From contig CALUOK010000009.1 in the NCBI GenBank assembly GCA_944322255.1, forward strand, positions 18,177 to 82,176: a stretch of 64,000 nt of DNA, given 5' to 3'. Position numbers and translations under genes: made by a program. The DNA comes from Candidatus Methanomethylophilaceae archaeon. GTDB lineage: Archaea > Thermoplasmatota > Thermoplasmata > Methanomassiliicoccales > Methanomethylophilaceae. Positions within the stretch are counted from its first letter, which is position 1. The number at the start of each line of letters is the position of its first letter. The notes beneath the pieces were generated by a model. The model ran no database searches. It was not told the DNA's origin and was given only the letters and a program-made list of their open reading frames with translations. Below are positions 53,909 to 63,036 of the stretch, piece by piece.

Positions 53909-53922
53909 GGCCCCGGAGGGCC
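53909..53922 (-). terminator. Hairpin terminator after the small membrane protein gene
   Basis: On the minus strand GGCCC-TCCG-GGGCC, 14 bases past the stop at 53937; UCCG tetraloop closed by C-G, then AT-rich sequence. Confidence 0.6.
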
Positions 53923-53936
53923 GTTTGTTTCGGGTT

Positions 53937-54422
53937 TCAAGCGTTTGAAGGCTTTCTGATGATGTCGTACAGGCCGGCTATGATTATCAGGACCGCACCC
54001 ACGACACCCATCCATAGCCCGTATCCGGCACTAACCGTGATGGATCCGATCTGTCCGAGATCTAGCAGATCCGCGGAGATCTCTCCCTTGAACAGAATCA
54101 TGAGGACGATGGACACGATCGCCAGGATGAGGGCGATGATGCCGAAGATCTTGTTGACCTTGGGTACGTTCATGGCCACGGGCAGGATCATGGATATGAC
54201 CGAGATGATTCCACAGATCAGTGCGACCAAAGGCGCATAGGAATATGACATATCGCTTCCGATTTCGTTGTACGCATCCCATCCGGAAATCGTCTCGGTG
54301 TAGGACTCTCCCAGCCATGATGAACTGGCTGTGACATCGATCCAGGGCAGGAACACGCAGACGATCAGGAGTATCGCTCCTATGATCCCCAGTATTCCCA
54401 AGATGTTGACTTTGTTCTCCAT
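53937..54422 (-). CDS. Four-helix membrane protein, unknown function
   Basis: 161 residues with four hydrophobic helices (LGILGIIGAILLIVCVFLPW, APLVALICGIISVISMILPV, IFGIIALILAIVSIVLMI, GLWMGVVGAVLIIIAGLYDI) and a short exterior loop (about 30-60). I recognise no family. The 183-base gap upstream holds TTTAAAT on the minus strand (near 54470), a likely TATA box. Confidence 0.75.
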   Translation of the reverse strand: MENKVNILGILGIIGAILLIVCVFLPWIDVTASSSWLGESYTETISGWDAYNEIGSDMSYSYAPLVALICGIISVISMILPVAMNVPKVNKIFGIIALILAIVSIVLMILFKGEISADLLDLGQIGSITVSAGYGLWMGVVGAVLIIIAGLYDIIRKPSNA

Positions 54423-54614
54423 GTGCATCACATGCAGTCTTCTTACTGCACCGCCCTCTACTCAACACGATTTAAAGGAATGGTGTCTGGATGCTACGTG
54501 TCGGCACGAAGCATCGCGGAAAAGCAATCGGGGAGAGGGAGTTTCCCCCTGTCTCATAACGGGTTTCAGGTCTCTGTGACGAAGGGCCGAATTCTGGTCC
54601 AGAGTATTTAGAGC

Positions 54615-56552
54615 TCACTCCTCAGATTCGGTGTCAGGCTTCGGCCAGACCTCTCTGACGATGTCCACGTCCCCTGGGGGCAGGATCATGGAGATCTCCT
54701 CCTCGGGGACGTCGAAGCGCTTGGCCATCTCGTTGGACATGCGTCCGGTCTTCTTCCCGGGCTTGATCACCATGTACCTGTCGGACTTCTCGAAGCAGGA
54801 CACCGGTCCGCACATGACCTTCCTGGCGTTCTGGTAGTAGACTTCTCCGACGGCCAGCTCAAGCGGAAGGTGGTGCTCGTAGTTCCTCTTCCCGCGGATG
54901 ATGAATGCCCCGCGGGGTACGAACTCTCCCGGGTTCGGGGTCTTGCTGACCTGGTCCGGATAGGCCCAGAACGCCGTCCCTTCCGCAAGCGCCGCGATCC
55001 AGGACTTGGACTGGGCCAGGGCGAACAGGCACGCCTCCCTGAGCTCCGCCTCGGAAGCCTTGGCGCCGTCCTTGATGATGACCGATGGAGCTCCATGCAC
55101 ATCGGCGTGGGCGTAGAGGTCGCTGTCCTTCAGGTGCTTCTTCACCACGTTGTCGTTGGTGTGGGCGTCCCTCCCGGCGATGACCAGCCTGCCGCCGGAG
55201 GTGATGAACCATTTGTATCTCTCGAACCAGAACTGCTTGGTGGGCTGCGCCTTGCCGGCCATCTCCGCCTTGACCTTGGCGATGCCCTTCTCCAGCTTCG
55301 CCAGCTCGGCGCGGCTCTCGTTCAGGGCGGCCTCGGCGTTCTTAGCCTTCTCCCCCACGGCCTTGCCCTTCTGGTACAGGTCCGAGGCGTTGGCGTCCAG
55401 GTTCTTGGTGTAGTCGAGGGTCACGGTCTCCCCTGCGAAGGTACCGGTGACGGTGTTCCTGGAGGGGTCGATGGACGTGACGAACGGGATCTTGGACGCG
55501 CCCTCCCTGAGTTTCTCCCAGGTGAGCTTCTGAGACTGCTCCAGCAGGACGGTCAGCAGCTCGCTGACCTTTGCGTAGTCGGTGTACAGGGCCTCCGCCT
55601 TCCTGCGGTACACCTCGCACTGCTCTCTGTACTCCTCCAGGGTCTCCTCCTGTTTGGAGATCCTCTTGTTGAGCTTCTCGACCCTGGGGTCGACGAAGGC
55701 CTCCTCTTCCTCCTCGGCGATCTGCTGCAGGAACGCGTCTATGAGCTTGGACATGGAGTCGTAGCTCTTCTTCTCCAGGTCGGAGTGGGAGAGCATCTCT
55801 ATCGGCGCAAGGTCCTCGATCTGCCCGTCCCTGAGGTACGCCGTGGGCTGCGGGTCCGCGACCACGTGGTTGACGATGACCTTCATGGCGTCGTACATGG
55901 CCGCCACTGTGGCGTCGTCGACCTGCGACGCGGGGGTGGACTTTTCGATGCCGACCCTCCTGCACACCTCCTCGGCGTACTGGCCCCCGAGGTTCACGGA
56001 TGTGGCCAGGGTCCTGACGCAGTCGGAGTCGGAGGACCTGAACGATCTCAGGAAGTCCTCCTCGGAGGATTCCGTCGGATCGAACCTGGTCTTCGGCATG
56101 AGGTAGGGCTCGCCGGGACGGGTCTTCCTGTCCTTCCAGGTCTTCTGGATGAGGCAGTTCAGGATGGTCCCGTCCTTCACCAGGAGCACGTTGCCCCCGC
56201 CGAACATCTCGAAGATAAGCCTGTAGTCGCCGTCGGACTTGGAGAGCTCCATCTCCACGATGCGGTCGAACCCGATCTGCCTGACCTTGCCGACGCGGGC
56301 GTTGTCGATGTACTTCCTCAGGAAGGACGCGAACGACGTGGGAAGCGTGGGGGTCTCCGGCTTGACCGAGGGGCAGTAGAGCCATTTCTTGTCCTTGAAG
56401 AAGAGCTCCCTCTTCCCCTCGCCCTGGACGTTGATCCTGAACAGGACGTTGCCGGCGCCCCAGTGGTAGATCTTGTCCATGTGGCCGCCCTCCAGGGAGG
56501 CCATCTCCGTGACGATGGAGCGGACGTCGAAGGAACTCATCTCTTTCTTCAT
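54615..56552 (-). CDS. rqcH: RqcH/NEMF-family ribosome quality control protein (NFACT)
   Basis: 645 residues. NFACT-N with MSSFDVRSIVTEMASLEGGH; a long central coiled coil (about 275-480); and the NFACT-R domain with WFERYKWFITSGGRLVIAGRDAHTNDN and DLYAHADVHGAPSVII. The C-terminal NFACT-C part is short. It binds stalled large subunits with peptidyl-tRNA and adds C-terminal Ala tails in bacteria; the archaeal role is likely similar. ATG 56552 chosen; ATG 56540 is an alternative. Confidence 0.92.
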   Translation of the reverse strand: MKKEMSSFDVRSIVTEMASLEGGHMDKIYHWGAGNVLFRINVQGEGKRELFFKDKKWLYCPSVKPETPTLPTSFASFLRKYIDNARVGKVRQIGFDRIVEMELSKSDGDYRLIFEMFGGGNVLLVKDGTILNCLIQKTWKDRKTRPGEPYLMPKTRFDPTESSEEDFLRSFRSSDSDCVRTLATSVNLGGQYAEEVCRRVGIEKSTPASQVDDATVAAMYDAMKVIVNHVVADPQPTAYLRDGQIEDLAPIEMLSHSDLEKKSYDSMSKLIDAFLQQIAEEEEEAFVDPRVEKLNKRISKQEETLEEYREQCEVYRRKAEALYTDYAKVSELLTVLLEQSQKLTWEKLREGASKIPFVTSIDPSRNTVTGTFAGETVTLDYTKNLDANASDLYQKGKAVGEKAKNAEAALNESRAELAKLEKGIAKVKAEMAGKAQPTKQFWFERYKWFITSGGRLVIAGRDAHTNDNVVKKHLKDSDLYAHADVHGAPSVIIKDGAKASEAELREACLFALAQSKSWIAALAEGTAFWAYPDQVSKTPNPGEFVPRGAFIIRGKRNYEHHLPLELAVGEVYYQNARKVMCGPVSCFEKSDRYMVIKPGKKTGRMSNEMAKRFDVPEEEISMILPPGDVDIVREVWPKPDTESEE

Positions 56553-56584
56553 GTGACCCGAATCGGGGGGCGTCCGAGATAAAA

Positions 56585-57271
56585 TTATGGGAGGGGCACG
56601 CCGCAGATCTCGTACTCCCTCTCGCCCAGGGAGTTGATGAACCACTCTATGTGCCAGCGCTCCACCTGGAAGTCCAGCCCCATGATGTTGGACACGGTGT
56701 TGATGACGATGGGCATGGCGTCCAGCGGGTCCATGGTGTCTGGTTCGTGGTAGATGCGCTCGATGTACGTGCCGGCCAGGGCGATGCAGGCCTCCAGTTT
56801 CAGGATGAAGTCCTTCGACCCCGTGTCGAGGTCCTTCTCGGTGTCTATCTTGGACAGCCATTCGGTGAGCGCGACCACGACCCTCTGGTGGATGTCCCAC
56901 CTGCTGTAGGCGATCGTCAGGAGCTCCGCGATGCGCTCGGACCTGGCGGCGAAGTACAGCTGCACGTTCAGGAGGAACCCGAGCTGGAGGCATGCGGGGA
57001 TGTCCTCGTCGACGTAGTCCGGGGTCTGCCTCTGGGCGTCCCTGAGGACCTCCATTACGATGTCGGAGAAGATCTCCTCCTTGCTGCGGTAGATGTTGTA
57101 CAGGCTTCCGTTGAGGATCCCGACCCTGTCCAGGATCTGGCGGGTGGTCGTCTTCTCGAACCCCTGCTCGAAGAACAGCTTCATGGACTCGTCGAGGATG
57201 CGGCGCCTCAGCTCCTCGGTGCGCTTCGTCCTCTTCGTGAGGTGTTTGTCGTCATGTTCCTCGACGGTCAT
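56585..57271 (-). CDS. TetR-family transcriptional regulator
   Basis: 228 residues from ATG 57271. The N-terminal HTH is RRRILDESMKLFFEQGFEKT, TTRQILDRVGILNGSLYNIYRSKEEIF. A large C-terminal ligand-binding domain follows. The upstream open frame overlaps the promoter and is rejected as coding. Divergent from the MMPL gene, which it probably represses through the inverted repeats between them. Confidence 0.88.
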   Translation of the reverse strand: MTVEEHDDKHLTKRTKRTEELRRRILDESMKLFFEQGFEKTTTRQILDRVGILNGSLYNIYRSKEEIFSDIVMEVLRDAQRQTPDYVDEDIPACLQLGFLLNVQLYFAARSERIAELLTIAYSRWDIHQRVVVALTEWLSKIDTEKDLDTGSKDFILKLEACIALAGTYIERIYHEPDTMDPLDAMPIVINTVSNIMGLDFQVERWHIEWFINSLGEREYEICGVPLP

Positions 57272-57333
57272 GGGTTGGGTTTCCCACGCTGTCGGCGTAT
57301 ATACCGTTGTCGTCGGCCGATTCTTCGGTCGAT

Positions 57334-57421
57334 GACGAAGTTTCGTCGCTGTTCGAAGGGAAAACGGCACTTCGTGCATCTCGTTTAAATATCCATTTTT
57401 TTTGAGCATGCTCACGAAGTG
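57334..57421. promoter_or_regulatory. Divergent promoter with nested inverted repeats, TetR/MMPL
   Basis: GACGAA-GT-TTCGTC (57334-57347) is one perfect repeat. CACTTCGTG (57368-57376) and CACGAAGTG (57413-57421) are exact complements 36 bases apart, with GAGCATGCTC (57404-57413), a 10-bp palindrome, adjoining the second arm. TATA-like TTTAAATAT is inside. All share GAAGT/ACTTC cores, as expected for one regulator binding several sites. Confidence 0.65.
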
Positions 57422-57426
57422 ATTCC

Positions 57427-59907
57427 ATGTTCGATAGGTATTCGAAACATGTGCTGAGGCACCCGAAGGCCATCATAGCCGTGTGGCTGGTGGCCCTCCT
57501 GGTTGCCGTCCCCTTCGCCGCCCATGTGGGTGACGTCCTCAACTACGACATGACGTCCATGGGAGGGTTCGACTCCGAGTCGTCGGAGGGCCAGGGGATC
57601 GTGGACGAGTATTTCGAAGGCGGTCTGAGCACCGACACGGTGCTGGTGGTTCCATATGGCAGCGAGAGCGAGCTTTCGAGAATCGAGGCCGGGCTTCTGG
57701 GCTCCGGGTCGCTGACCGAGAAGGTGGCCGAACGCTACGGCGACGCCGTGTCGCTGACGGTTCTGGGCTCCTACGGGAGTTCCGACTCGGGCACCGGAGT
57801 GTTCATGGTGGCGTTCTCGTTCGGCTCCGGCGTCTCTGCCATGGACGAGGTCGGCAACCTGAGGTCCGTCGTCGGCGAAGCCATGGCCTCTGCCGGACTG
57901 GGGGAGATGGAGACGTACATCACGGGCTCCGTGCCCATCGCGTACGACACGCTGCAGGGGGCCAACGCCGACATGGCGATGATCGACCCCATATCGATAG
58001 TGCTGATCTTCGTGCTCCTGGGGCTGTTCTTCTGCACAGTCGTGACGGCCGCTGTCCCCCCGCTGGTGGTGGGTTCCGCGTATGGGATCGTCATGGCGCT
58101 GATGTTCGCCCTCGGCGGGGTGTTCGACATATTCTACATCACCCGCGTGATCGTCCTGGTGTCGATGCTCGGCGCCGGATGCGACTACTCCGTGTTCATC
58201 ATCGCCAGGTACAGGGAGGAGCGCAGGAGCGGCAGGGACAGGGACGAGGCCCTGACGGAAGCCGTCAAGTGGGCCGGCGAGTCGGTATTCACATCCGGTC
58301 TCGCGGTGATCATCGGATTCGCCGTGATGTCCATGTGCTCATTCGAGCTGGTTTCCAGCATGGCGGTGGTGCTCGCACTGGGCATCGTCATGGCCATGCT
58401 GGCCGCCCTGACGCTGATCCCCGCGGTCCTGGCGATCGTGGGGGACAGGGTGTTCTGGCCCAGGGACATGGGGTTCTACAGGCGCATGGAGACGTCCTGG
58501 TCGGGGTTCTACGGCAGGCTGACCCATCTCGGCAGAAGGTACTTCACCTGGGCCGGAGGGTTCTCCGTGAAGCACGCCAAGGCGATCGTCGCGGTCGCCA
58601 TACTGGTGACGGTCCCTCTCGGGTATGCGGCGGCGACGTCCGACGATTCCTTCGACATGATCAGCGTGATGCCCGACTCCGAGGCCAAGAGAGGAGTGGA
58701 TGCGATAACGTCCAGCACAGACGGCGGCATGCTGATGCCGACCTACGCGCTGGTGGAGATGGACACCTCCATGGCCCAGATCACGCCCATCGGTGATGGG
58801 CTGGGGGTCCTTCAGTGGACCTCCGACGGTGCGGAGCGCCTGTCCGACATCGCCGGGATGCAGGACGGACTCGTCCGCTCCGACGACAACATCAGCTATG
58901 TGCTGGGGCCGGTCTCATGGTCGGCCCTGTACGGGTCCGTCCGCCAGGGGCTGGTCTCCGCAGGGTATCCCGAGAGCATGGTGACATCCGAGGTCGTGAA
59001 CCACGCCGTGGTGTCGCAGCTTCCGGACGTCGTCGGAAGCTCTCTGAGCGGCTTCTTCGACATGTTCGGATGGGATTCGGCCCCCGACAGCGCCGTGCCG
59101 CTGTCGCCGGGGGCATCGGTTCCCGTGTCGGGCCTGCTGGACTATGCTGTGAACATAGGTGCCGGGCTGGTCTCCTCCGACGGACGCTACATCCAGATGA
59201 TGGTCATCGTCGGGGACGAGCCGATGTCCCAGAGGTCCATGGATTCCGTGGCCATCGCCAGGGACGTCATGGCGGGATACGAGGACACGTTCGATTGGGT
59301 CGTGGACACATGGGTCGTCGGGACCCCTGCGATCCTCTACGACATCTCAGACGTCGTCGACACCGAGTTCGGATGGATCGAGATCGGAGTGATGGTCCTG
59401 ATCTACCTGCTCCTGCTGCTGGTCCTCGGCTCGTACCTCACCCCACTCAGGTCGCTGGCCACGATCATGATGAGCGTCGTCTGGACCCTGGGCGTCCTCC
59501 AGCTGGTGTTCGCACAGGTCATGGGGGCCGAGGTGGTGTGGATCGTGCCGATAGTGCTGTTCGTCATATGCCTGGGCCTAGGCATGGACTACGACATCCT
59601 CCTGACGACGCGCATCAGGGAGGGCAAGGTCCGCGGCATGTCCAACGACGTGGCCATCCGCGATGCGCTGGCCAGGTCCGGAGGGATAATCACCCTCTGC
59701 GGTCTGATCATGGGCGGCACCTTCCTGACCCTGCTGTTGTCCGGATCGACGATGCTGAACGAGATCGGGTTCGCCCTCGGTTTTGCGATCCTGGTGGACT
59801 CGCTGCTGGTGGTCCCCTACGTGGTGCCTGCGCTCATGCACCTCATGGGCGACTGGAGCTGGAAGGGGCCTAGGATCTTCAGCCGCGGTCACGGCGTCGA
59901 GGACTGA
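57427..59907 (+). CDS. MMPL/RND-family transporter
   Basis: 826 residues. One N-terminal helix (AIIAVWLVALLVAVPFAA), a large exterior domain, a bundle of five or six helices with VSMLGAGCDYSVFIIARYREE, and then a repeat of the same layout with LGLGMDYDILLTTRIREG. These are the D-Y...R-x-R/E motifs of MMPL lipid or drug exporters. Eleven or twelve helices in all. The ATG is 5 bases past a regulator-site arm. Confidence 0.93.
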   Translation: MFDRYSKHVLRHPKAIIAVWLVALLVAVPFAAHVGDVLNYDMTSMGGFDSESSEGQGIVDEYFEGGLSTDTVLVVPYGSESELSRIEAGLLGSGSLTEKVAERYGDAVSLTVLGSYGSSDSGTGVFMVAFSFGSGVSAMDEVGNLRSVVGEAMASAGLGEMETYITGSVPIAYDTLQGANADMAMIDPISIVLIFVLLGLFFCTVVTAAVPPLVVGSAYGIVMALMFALGGVFDIFYITRVIVLVSMLGAGCDYSVFIIARYREERRSGRDRDEALTEAVKWAGESVFTSGLAVIIGFAVMSMCSFELVSSMAVVLALGIVMAMLAALTLIPAVLAIVGDRVFWPRDMGFYRRMETSWSGFYGRLTHLGRRYFTWAGGFSVKHAKAIVAVAILVTVPLGYAAATSDDSFDMISVMPDSEAKRGVDAITSSTDGGMLMPTYALVEMDTSMAQITPIGDGLGVLQWTSDGAERLSDIAGMQDGLVRSDDNISYVLGPVSWSALYGSVRQGLVSAGYPESMVTSEVVNHAVVSQLPDVVGSSLSGFFDMFGWDSAPDSAVPLSPGASVPVSGLLDYAVNIGAGLVSSDGRYIQMMVIVGDEPMSQRSMDSVAIARDVMAGYEDTFDWVVDTWVVGTPAILYDISDVVDTEFGWIEIGVMVLIYLLLLLVLGSYLTPLRSLATIMMSVVWTLGVLQLVFAQVMGAEVVWIVPIVLFVICLGLGMDYDILLTTRIREGKVRGMSNDVAIRDALARSGGIITLCGLIMGGTFLTLLLSGSTMLNEIGFALGFAILVDSLLVVPYVVPALMHLMGDWSWKGPRIFSRGHGVED

Positions 59908-59918
59908 AAACAATCTTA

Positions 59919-59935
59919 CCCGGCCGTCGGCCGGG
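59919..59935. terminator. Shared hairpin terminator between MMPL and NSS genes
   Basis: CCCGGCC-GTC-GGCCGGG, perfect 7-bp stem, 11 bases after the MMPL stop and 4 bases before the NSS gene's stop on the other strand. Its loop is not UNCG. Confidence 0.65.
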
Positions 59936-59939
59936 GCAT

Positions 59940-61283
59940 TCATCCTATTCCGCCGAGCAGCGCCCCGGCCACCAGCGCGATGACCGCCAGGGCGCAGTAG
60001 GCGTACTTCCCCATGGGGACGAACCATCTCCCCACCGGTCTGCCGGCGCCCTCGTTGACGTTGTCCAGGGCGAACCTGTCCCCGGCCACCCAGTAGAACA
60101 TCACAGCGGCCAGCAGGGCCCCCAGGGGGCAGACGTAGATCGAGACGGCGTCCATCCACGGGGACACGATGGACTGTATGCAGAGGGCCACGGCGCATCC
60201 GATGCCGATCATCGCCACGGTGGCCTTCACGCGTCCCGCCCCGAACCTCTCCTGGAGGAACGACACCGGGGCCTCGTACAGGTTCACGATGGACGCCATG
60301 CCGGCGAACAGGACGCTGACGAAGAACACGATCCCTATGATCTGCCCTCCGGCCATGCCGTTGAAGACGTTGACTATGTAGACGAACATCAGGCCGGGTC
60401 CACCTTCGTTGAGCTCCGCGCCGCCCGCGGCCATGGCGGGTATGATCACCATCGCGGCCAGGAAGGCGGAGACGGTGTCGAAGAGTGCGACGTAGAAGGT
60501 GGCGCTGGGGATAGACTCGTTCTTCTTGAAGTAGGATCCGTAGATAACGCTGCCGTTGCCGGCGACGGACAGGGAGAAGAACGCCTGTCCGAAGGCGAAG
60601 ATCCACACGAGCGGGTTGGCGAGGAGGTCGAAGTCGATGGTCAGGATGTACCCGTACCCCGCCGACGCCCCGGGGAGGGTAGCGACGTAGACCGTCAGGC
60701 CGATTAGGAGCACGAACAGCAGCGGCATCAGCACGTTGTTGGCCTTCTCGATTCCCTTGGACACGCCCAGGGACATTATGAGCAGGGTGGCGACCGCCGC
60801 TATGATGACCCACATGTTGGCGCCCCACGCGCTGGCGGTGTCGTTGAAGGTCCCGCCGATGAGGTCCATGTCCTGCCCCATCCCGACGAGGTCCCCGCTG
60901 AACGCCATGTATGTGTACTTGATGATCCAGGCGACCACGCAGGTGTACCCGATGGCCAGGGCCAGCGAGCCTACGACCGGAATCAGGCCGATGCGCTCTC
61001 CCAGCTTCCTGTTCCCGTAGCGGCGCTCGGTGCACATGCCGAAGGCGCCGCACGGTCCGGCGCCCGCGGCGCGTCCGAGGGCGAACTCGCACATCACACC
61101 GGACAGGGAGATGATGACGACGAAGATCAGGTAGGGGATGATGAACGTCATCCCGCCCCAGAGGGATACCATCGCCGGGAAGCGCCATATGTTTCCCATG
61201 CCCACCGCGGAGCCTATGCTGGCCAGGATGAATCCCCTCTTCCCGCTGAAGCTGTCGCGGGACTGTTCCTCCGATTCCGTCAT
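59940..61283 (-). CDS. Neurotransmitter:sodium symporter (NSS) family transporter
   Basis: 447 residues, about 11-12 helices. The Na+ site helix is RGFILASIGSAVGMGNIWRFP, diagnostic for LeuT-like NSS proteins. Later GQAFFSLSVAGNG is the unwound helix-6 region. Likely Na+-coupled amino-acid uptake. ATG 61283; an upstream GTG at 61313 is less likely. A TATA-like ACATATACAA lies about 40 bases upstream on the minus strand. Confidence 0.92.
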   Translation of the reverse strand: MTESEEQSRDSFSGKRGFILASIGSAVGMGNIWRFPAMVSLWGGMTFIIPYLIFVVIISLSGVMCEFALGRAAGAGPCGAFGMCTERRYGNRKLGERIGLIPVVGSLALAIGYTCVVAWIIKYTYMAFSGDLVGMGQDMDLIGGTFNDTASAWGANMWVIIAAVATLLIMSLGVSKGIEKANNVLMPLLFVLLIGLTVYVATLPGASAGYGYILTIDFDLLANPLVWIFAFGQAFFSLSVAGNGSVIYGSYFKKNESIPSATFYVALFDTVSAFLAAMVIIPAMAAGGAELNEGGPGLMFVYIVNVFNGMAGGQIIGIVFFVSVLFAGMASIVNLYEAPVSFLQERFGAGRVKATVAMIGIGCAVALCIQSIVSPWMDAVSIYVCPLGALLAAVMFYWVAGDRFALDNVNEGAGRPVGRWFVPMGKYAYCALAVIALVAGALLGGIG

Positions 61284-61436
61284 GCTATCCCGATGTTCGT
61301 TCTGTCTGTACACTGATGCACATACATATACAATTTGGCGGAGCGAAGCCTGTGCACAAGGTCGGTTTCAGTCATGTGGTGGAAATCCCGACAGTAAGGT
61401 TTATCAATGGGGTGCCGTTACGCATCCCTACACACT

Positions 61437-61508
61437 GCCGCCGTGGCTAAGGGGTATAGCGACGCCTTGGTAAGGCGTAGGTCGTGGGTTCGATTCCCAT
61501 CGGCGGCT
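61437..61508 (+). tRNA. tRNA-Thr (anticodon GGT)
   Basis: Acceptor GCCGCCG/CGGCGGC, D stem GCTA/TAGC, anticodon stem ACGCC/GGCGT around loop TTGGTAA with GGT at 61469-61471, T arm GTGGG-TTCGATT-CCCAT, discriminator T. CCA follows at 61509-61511. Reads ACC/ACU. Confidence 0.94.
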
Positions 61509-61563
61509 CCATCTCAATTTTAAATCTGTCTCATCGGATCGGTCGTTCATGCATGTACGACCA

Positions 61564-61645
61564 CATATGCATCGGCATAAGTGCGACATATTAAGCACGG
61601 CCTAAGCACATATGCATCAGCATATGCATGACATATGTCGTGCAT
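61564..61645. repeat. Palindrome- and repeat-rich spacer downstream of tRNA-Thr
   Basis: Three copies of CATATGCAT (61564-61572, 61609-61617, 61621-61629), a TAAGCAC repeat pair between them, and a 22-base near-perfect palindrome ATGCATGACAT/ATGTCGTGCAT (61624-61645, one T-G mismatch). No coding frame fits. The whole 61512-61766 gap is non-coding as far as I can see; it may carry a small RNA or a protein-binding array. Confidence 0.6.
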
Positions 61646-61766
61646 GAGCTGAGTGCTCCCCCATTTCTGTCAATTAGTCTCTCGAACTCCATTGCCGGGG
61701 ATCGGAAGAGCCTCAGATGAAGTTCAGAAGTAGGCGAGATTCAGAAAATGGTCGAAGAGATAAGAC

Positions 61767-61784
61767 GGAGGGCCGGAGCCCTCC
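61767..61784 (-). terminator. Hairpin terminator after the DUF1015 gene
   Basis: On the minus strand GGAGGGC-TCCG-GCCCTCC, 4 bases after the stop at 61789, followed by T-rich GTCTTATCTCTTC. UCCG tetraloop closed by C-G. Confidence 0.7.
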
Positions 61785-61788
61785 TTGA

Positions 61789-62976
61789 TCAGAACATCCT
61801 GTAGAACACGAAGCCCGACCAGATCTTGGGGAAGAAGAACGTGGTCTTCTTCGGCATGCGCTTGCCGATCATGGACAGGTCCCAGATCTTCTCCAGGCTG
61901 GGGTCGTTCAGGATGATCGCCAGGTCGTGCTTCTTCTCGTCCATCTTCCTCAGGACGGAGTCCAGCTCGGCGTCGTAGGAGACGTCCGCCTTGCCCTCGT
62001 CGGACTTGAACACGCCCTTCAGGATCTTCTCCTGGGCGACGTAGGTGTCCAGGGTCCACATTGGGTCGTCCCCGCCGTCGTAGTCGGCGAAGTAGCACGC
62101 TCCAGACTTGAAGAGGAGCCCCATCATGTGGTCCTTCAGGCCCGCGACCATCTCCTCGCGGGTGGTCTCGGTGAGGGTCATGGCCTTGGATATGCCCTTG
62201 ATGGCGTTCCTCTCGGAGATGTCCCCTGCGTCGACCAGCCTGTGGGTCGGCCAGATGACCAGTCCCTCGTCGTCGGCGGCCACGAGCGTGGCCAGCACGA
62301 ACTGCTTCCTCTCGTCGTCCGGGTTCTCCAGGGCGTAGTTCAGGGCGGTCTCGTACCTGTGGTGGCCGTCGGCGATGAGCATCTTCTGGTCGGCAAGCTG
62401 CTCCGTCACCTGGGCGGTGATCTCCGGGTCGGAGAGCCTGCTGTACCTGTGCTCGACGCCGTCGGAGTCCACGTACCTGTAGACGAGGGAGGCGTTGTTC
62501 ACGATGGCCCTGTTCAGCTCCGGGGTGAACCCCTGGTAGATCCCGAAGATGGACTCCAGGTGGCACTCCATGTCCCTCAGGAGGTTCAGGCGGTCCGCCT
62601 TAACCTTGGAGAACGTCTCCTCGTGGGGGATGATGTTGCCGTCCTCGTACTTCTCGGTCCTCAGTATGCCGACGATTCCCCTGCGCACGCGGGTGGTGCC
62701 GTTGTCGTCGAAGGTCTGCTCGTAGATGTAGAACGAGTCTGGGTCCTGCTTCAGGGCGCTGTCGGCGATCCACTGCTCCAGCTCCTTCCTGGCTCCGTGG
62801 TACCTCTTGTCGGCGTCCGGGTTGAGGGTGAGCCTGGTGACGTTGTGGGGGCGGGACTGCAACTCCTTCAGGTAGTCCGGTCCGATGACGTCGTACGGAG
62901 GGGAGATGCGGTCGCCGACGTGCTCGCCGGCCTTGATGTTCGGCCTCAGTCCGGGGAAAGGCAGGAAAGTTACCAT
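61789..62976 (-). CDS. DUF1015 family protein
   Basis: 395 residues. DRISPPYDVIGPDYLKELQ near the start, the ADGHHRYETALNY motif in the middle and the C-terminal MPKKTTFFFPKIWSGFVF identify the family. Other members have been linked to serine kinase activity on the basis of the SerK-type homolog; that activity is not shown for this protein. Begins about 60 bases from the PEBP gene stop, same strand. Confidence 0.82.
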   Translation of the reverse strand: MVTFLPFPGLRPNIKAGEHVGDRISPPYDVIGPDYLKELQSRPHNVTRLTLNPDADKRYHGARKELEQWIADSALKQDPDSFYIYEQTFDDNGTTRVRRGIVGILRTEKYEDGNIIPHEETFSKVKADRLNLLRDMECHLESIFGIYQGFTPELNRAIVNNASLVYRYVDSDGVEHRYSRLSDPEITAQVTEQLADQKMLIADGHHRYETALNYALENPDDERKQFVLATLVAADDEGLVIWPTHRLVDAGDISERNAIKGISKAMTLTETTREEMVAGLKDHMMGLLFKSGACYFADYDGGDDPMWTLDTYVAQEKILKGVFKSDEGKADVSYDAELDSVLRKMDEKKHDLAIILNDPSLEKIWDLSMIGKRMPKKTTFFFPKIWSGFVFYRMF

Positions 62977-63036
62977 GAGTTGATGACCTCGCCAGAAGCA
63001 ATGCGCGCACTCTATATGAACGGCGCGGAACCCCCG

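Noticed and set aside
61550..61650. CRISPR array
   Set aside because: Repeats are only 9 bases, unevenly spaced and partly overlapping palindromes; no spacer regularity and no cas genes in the window.
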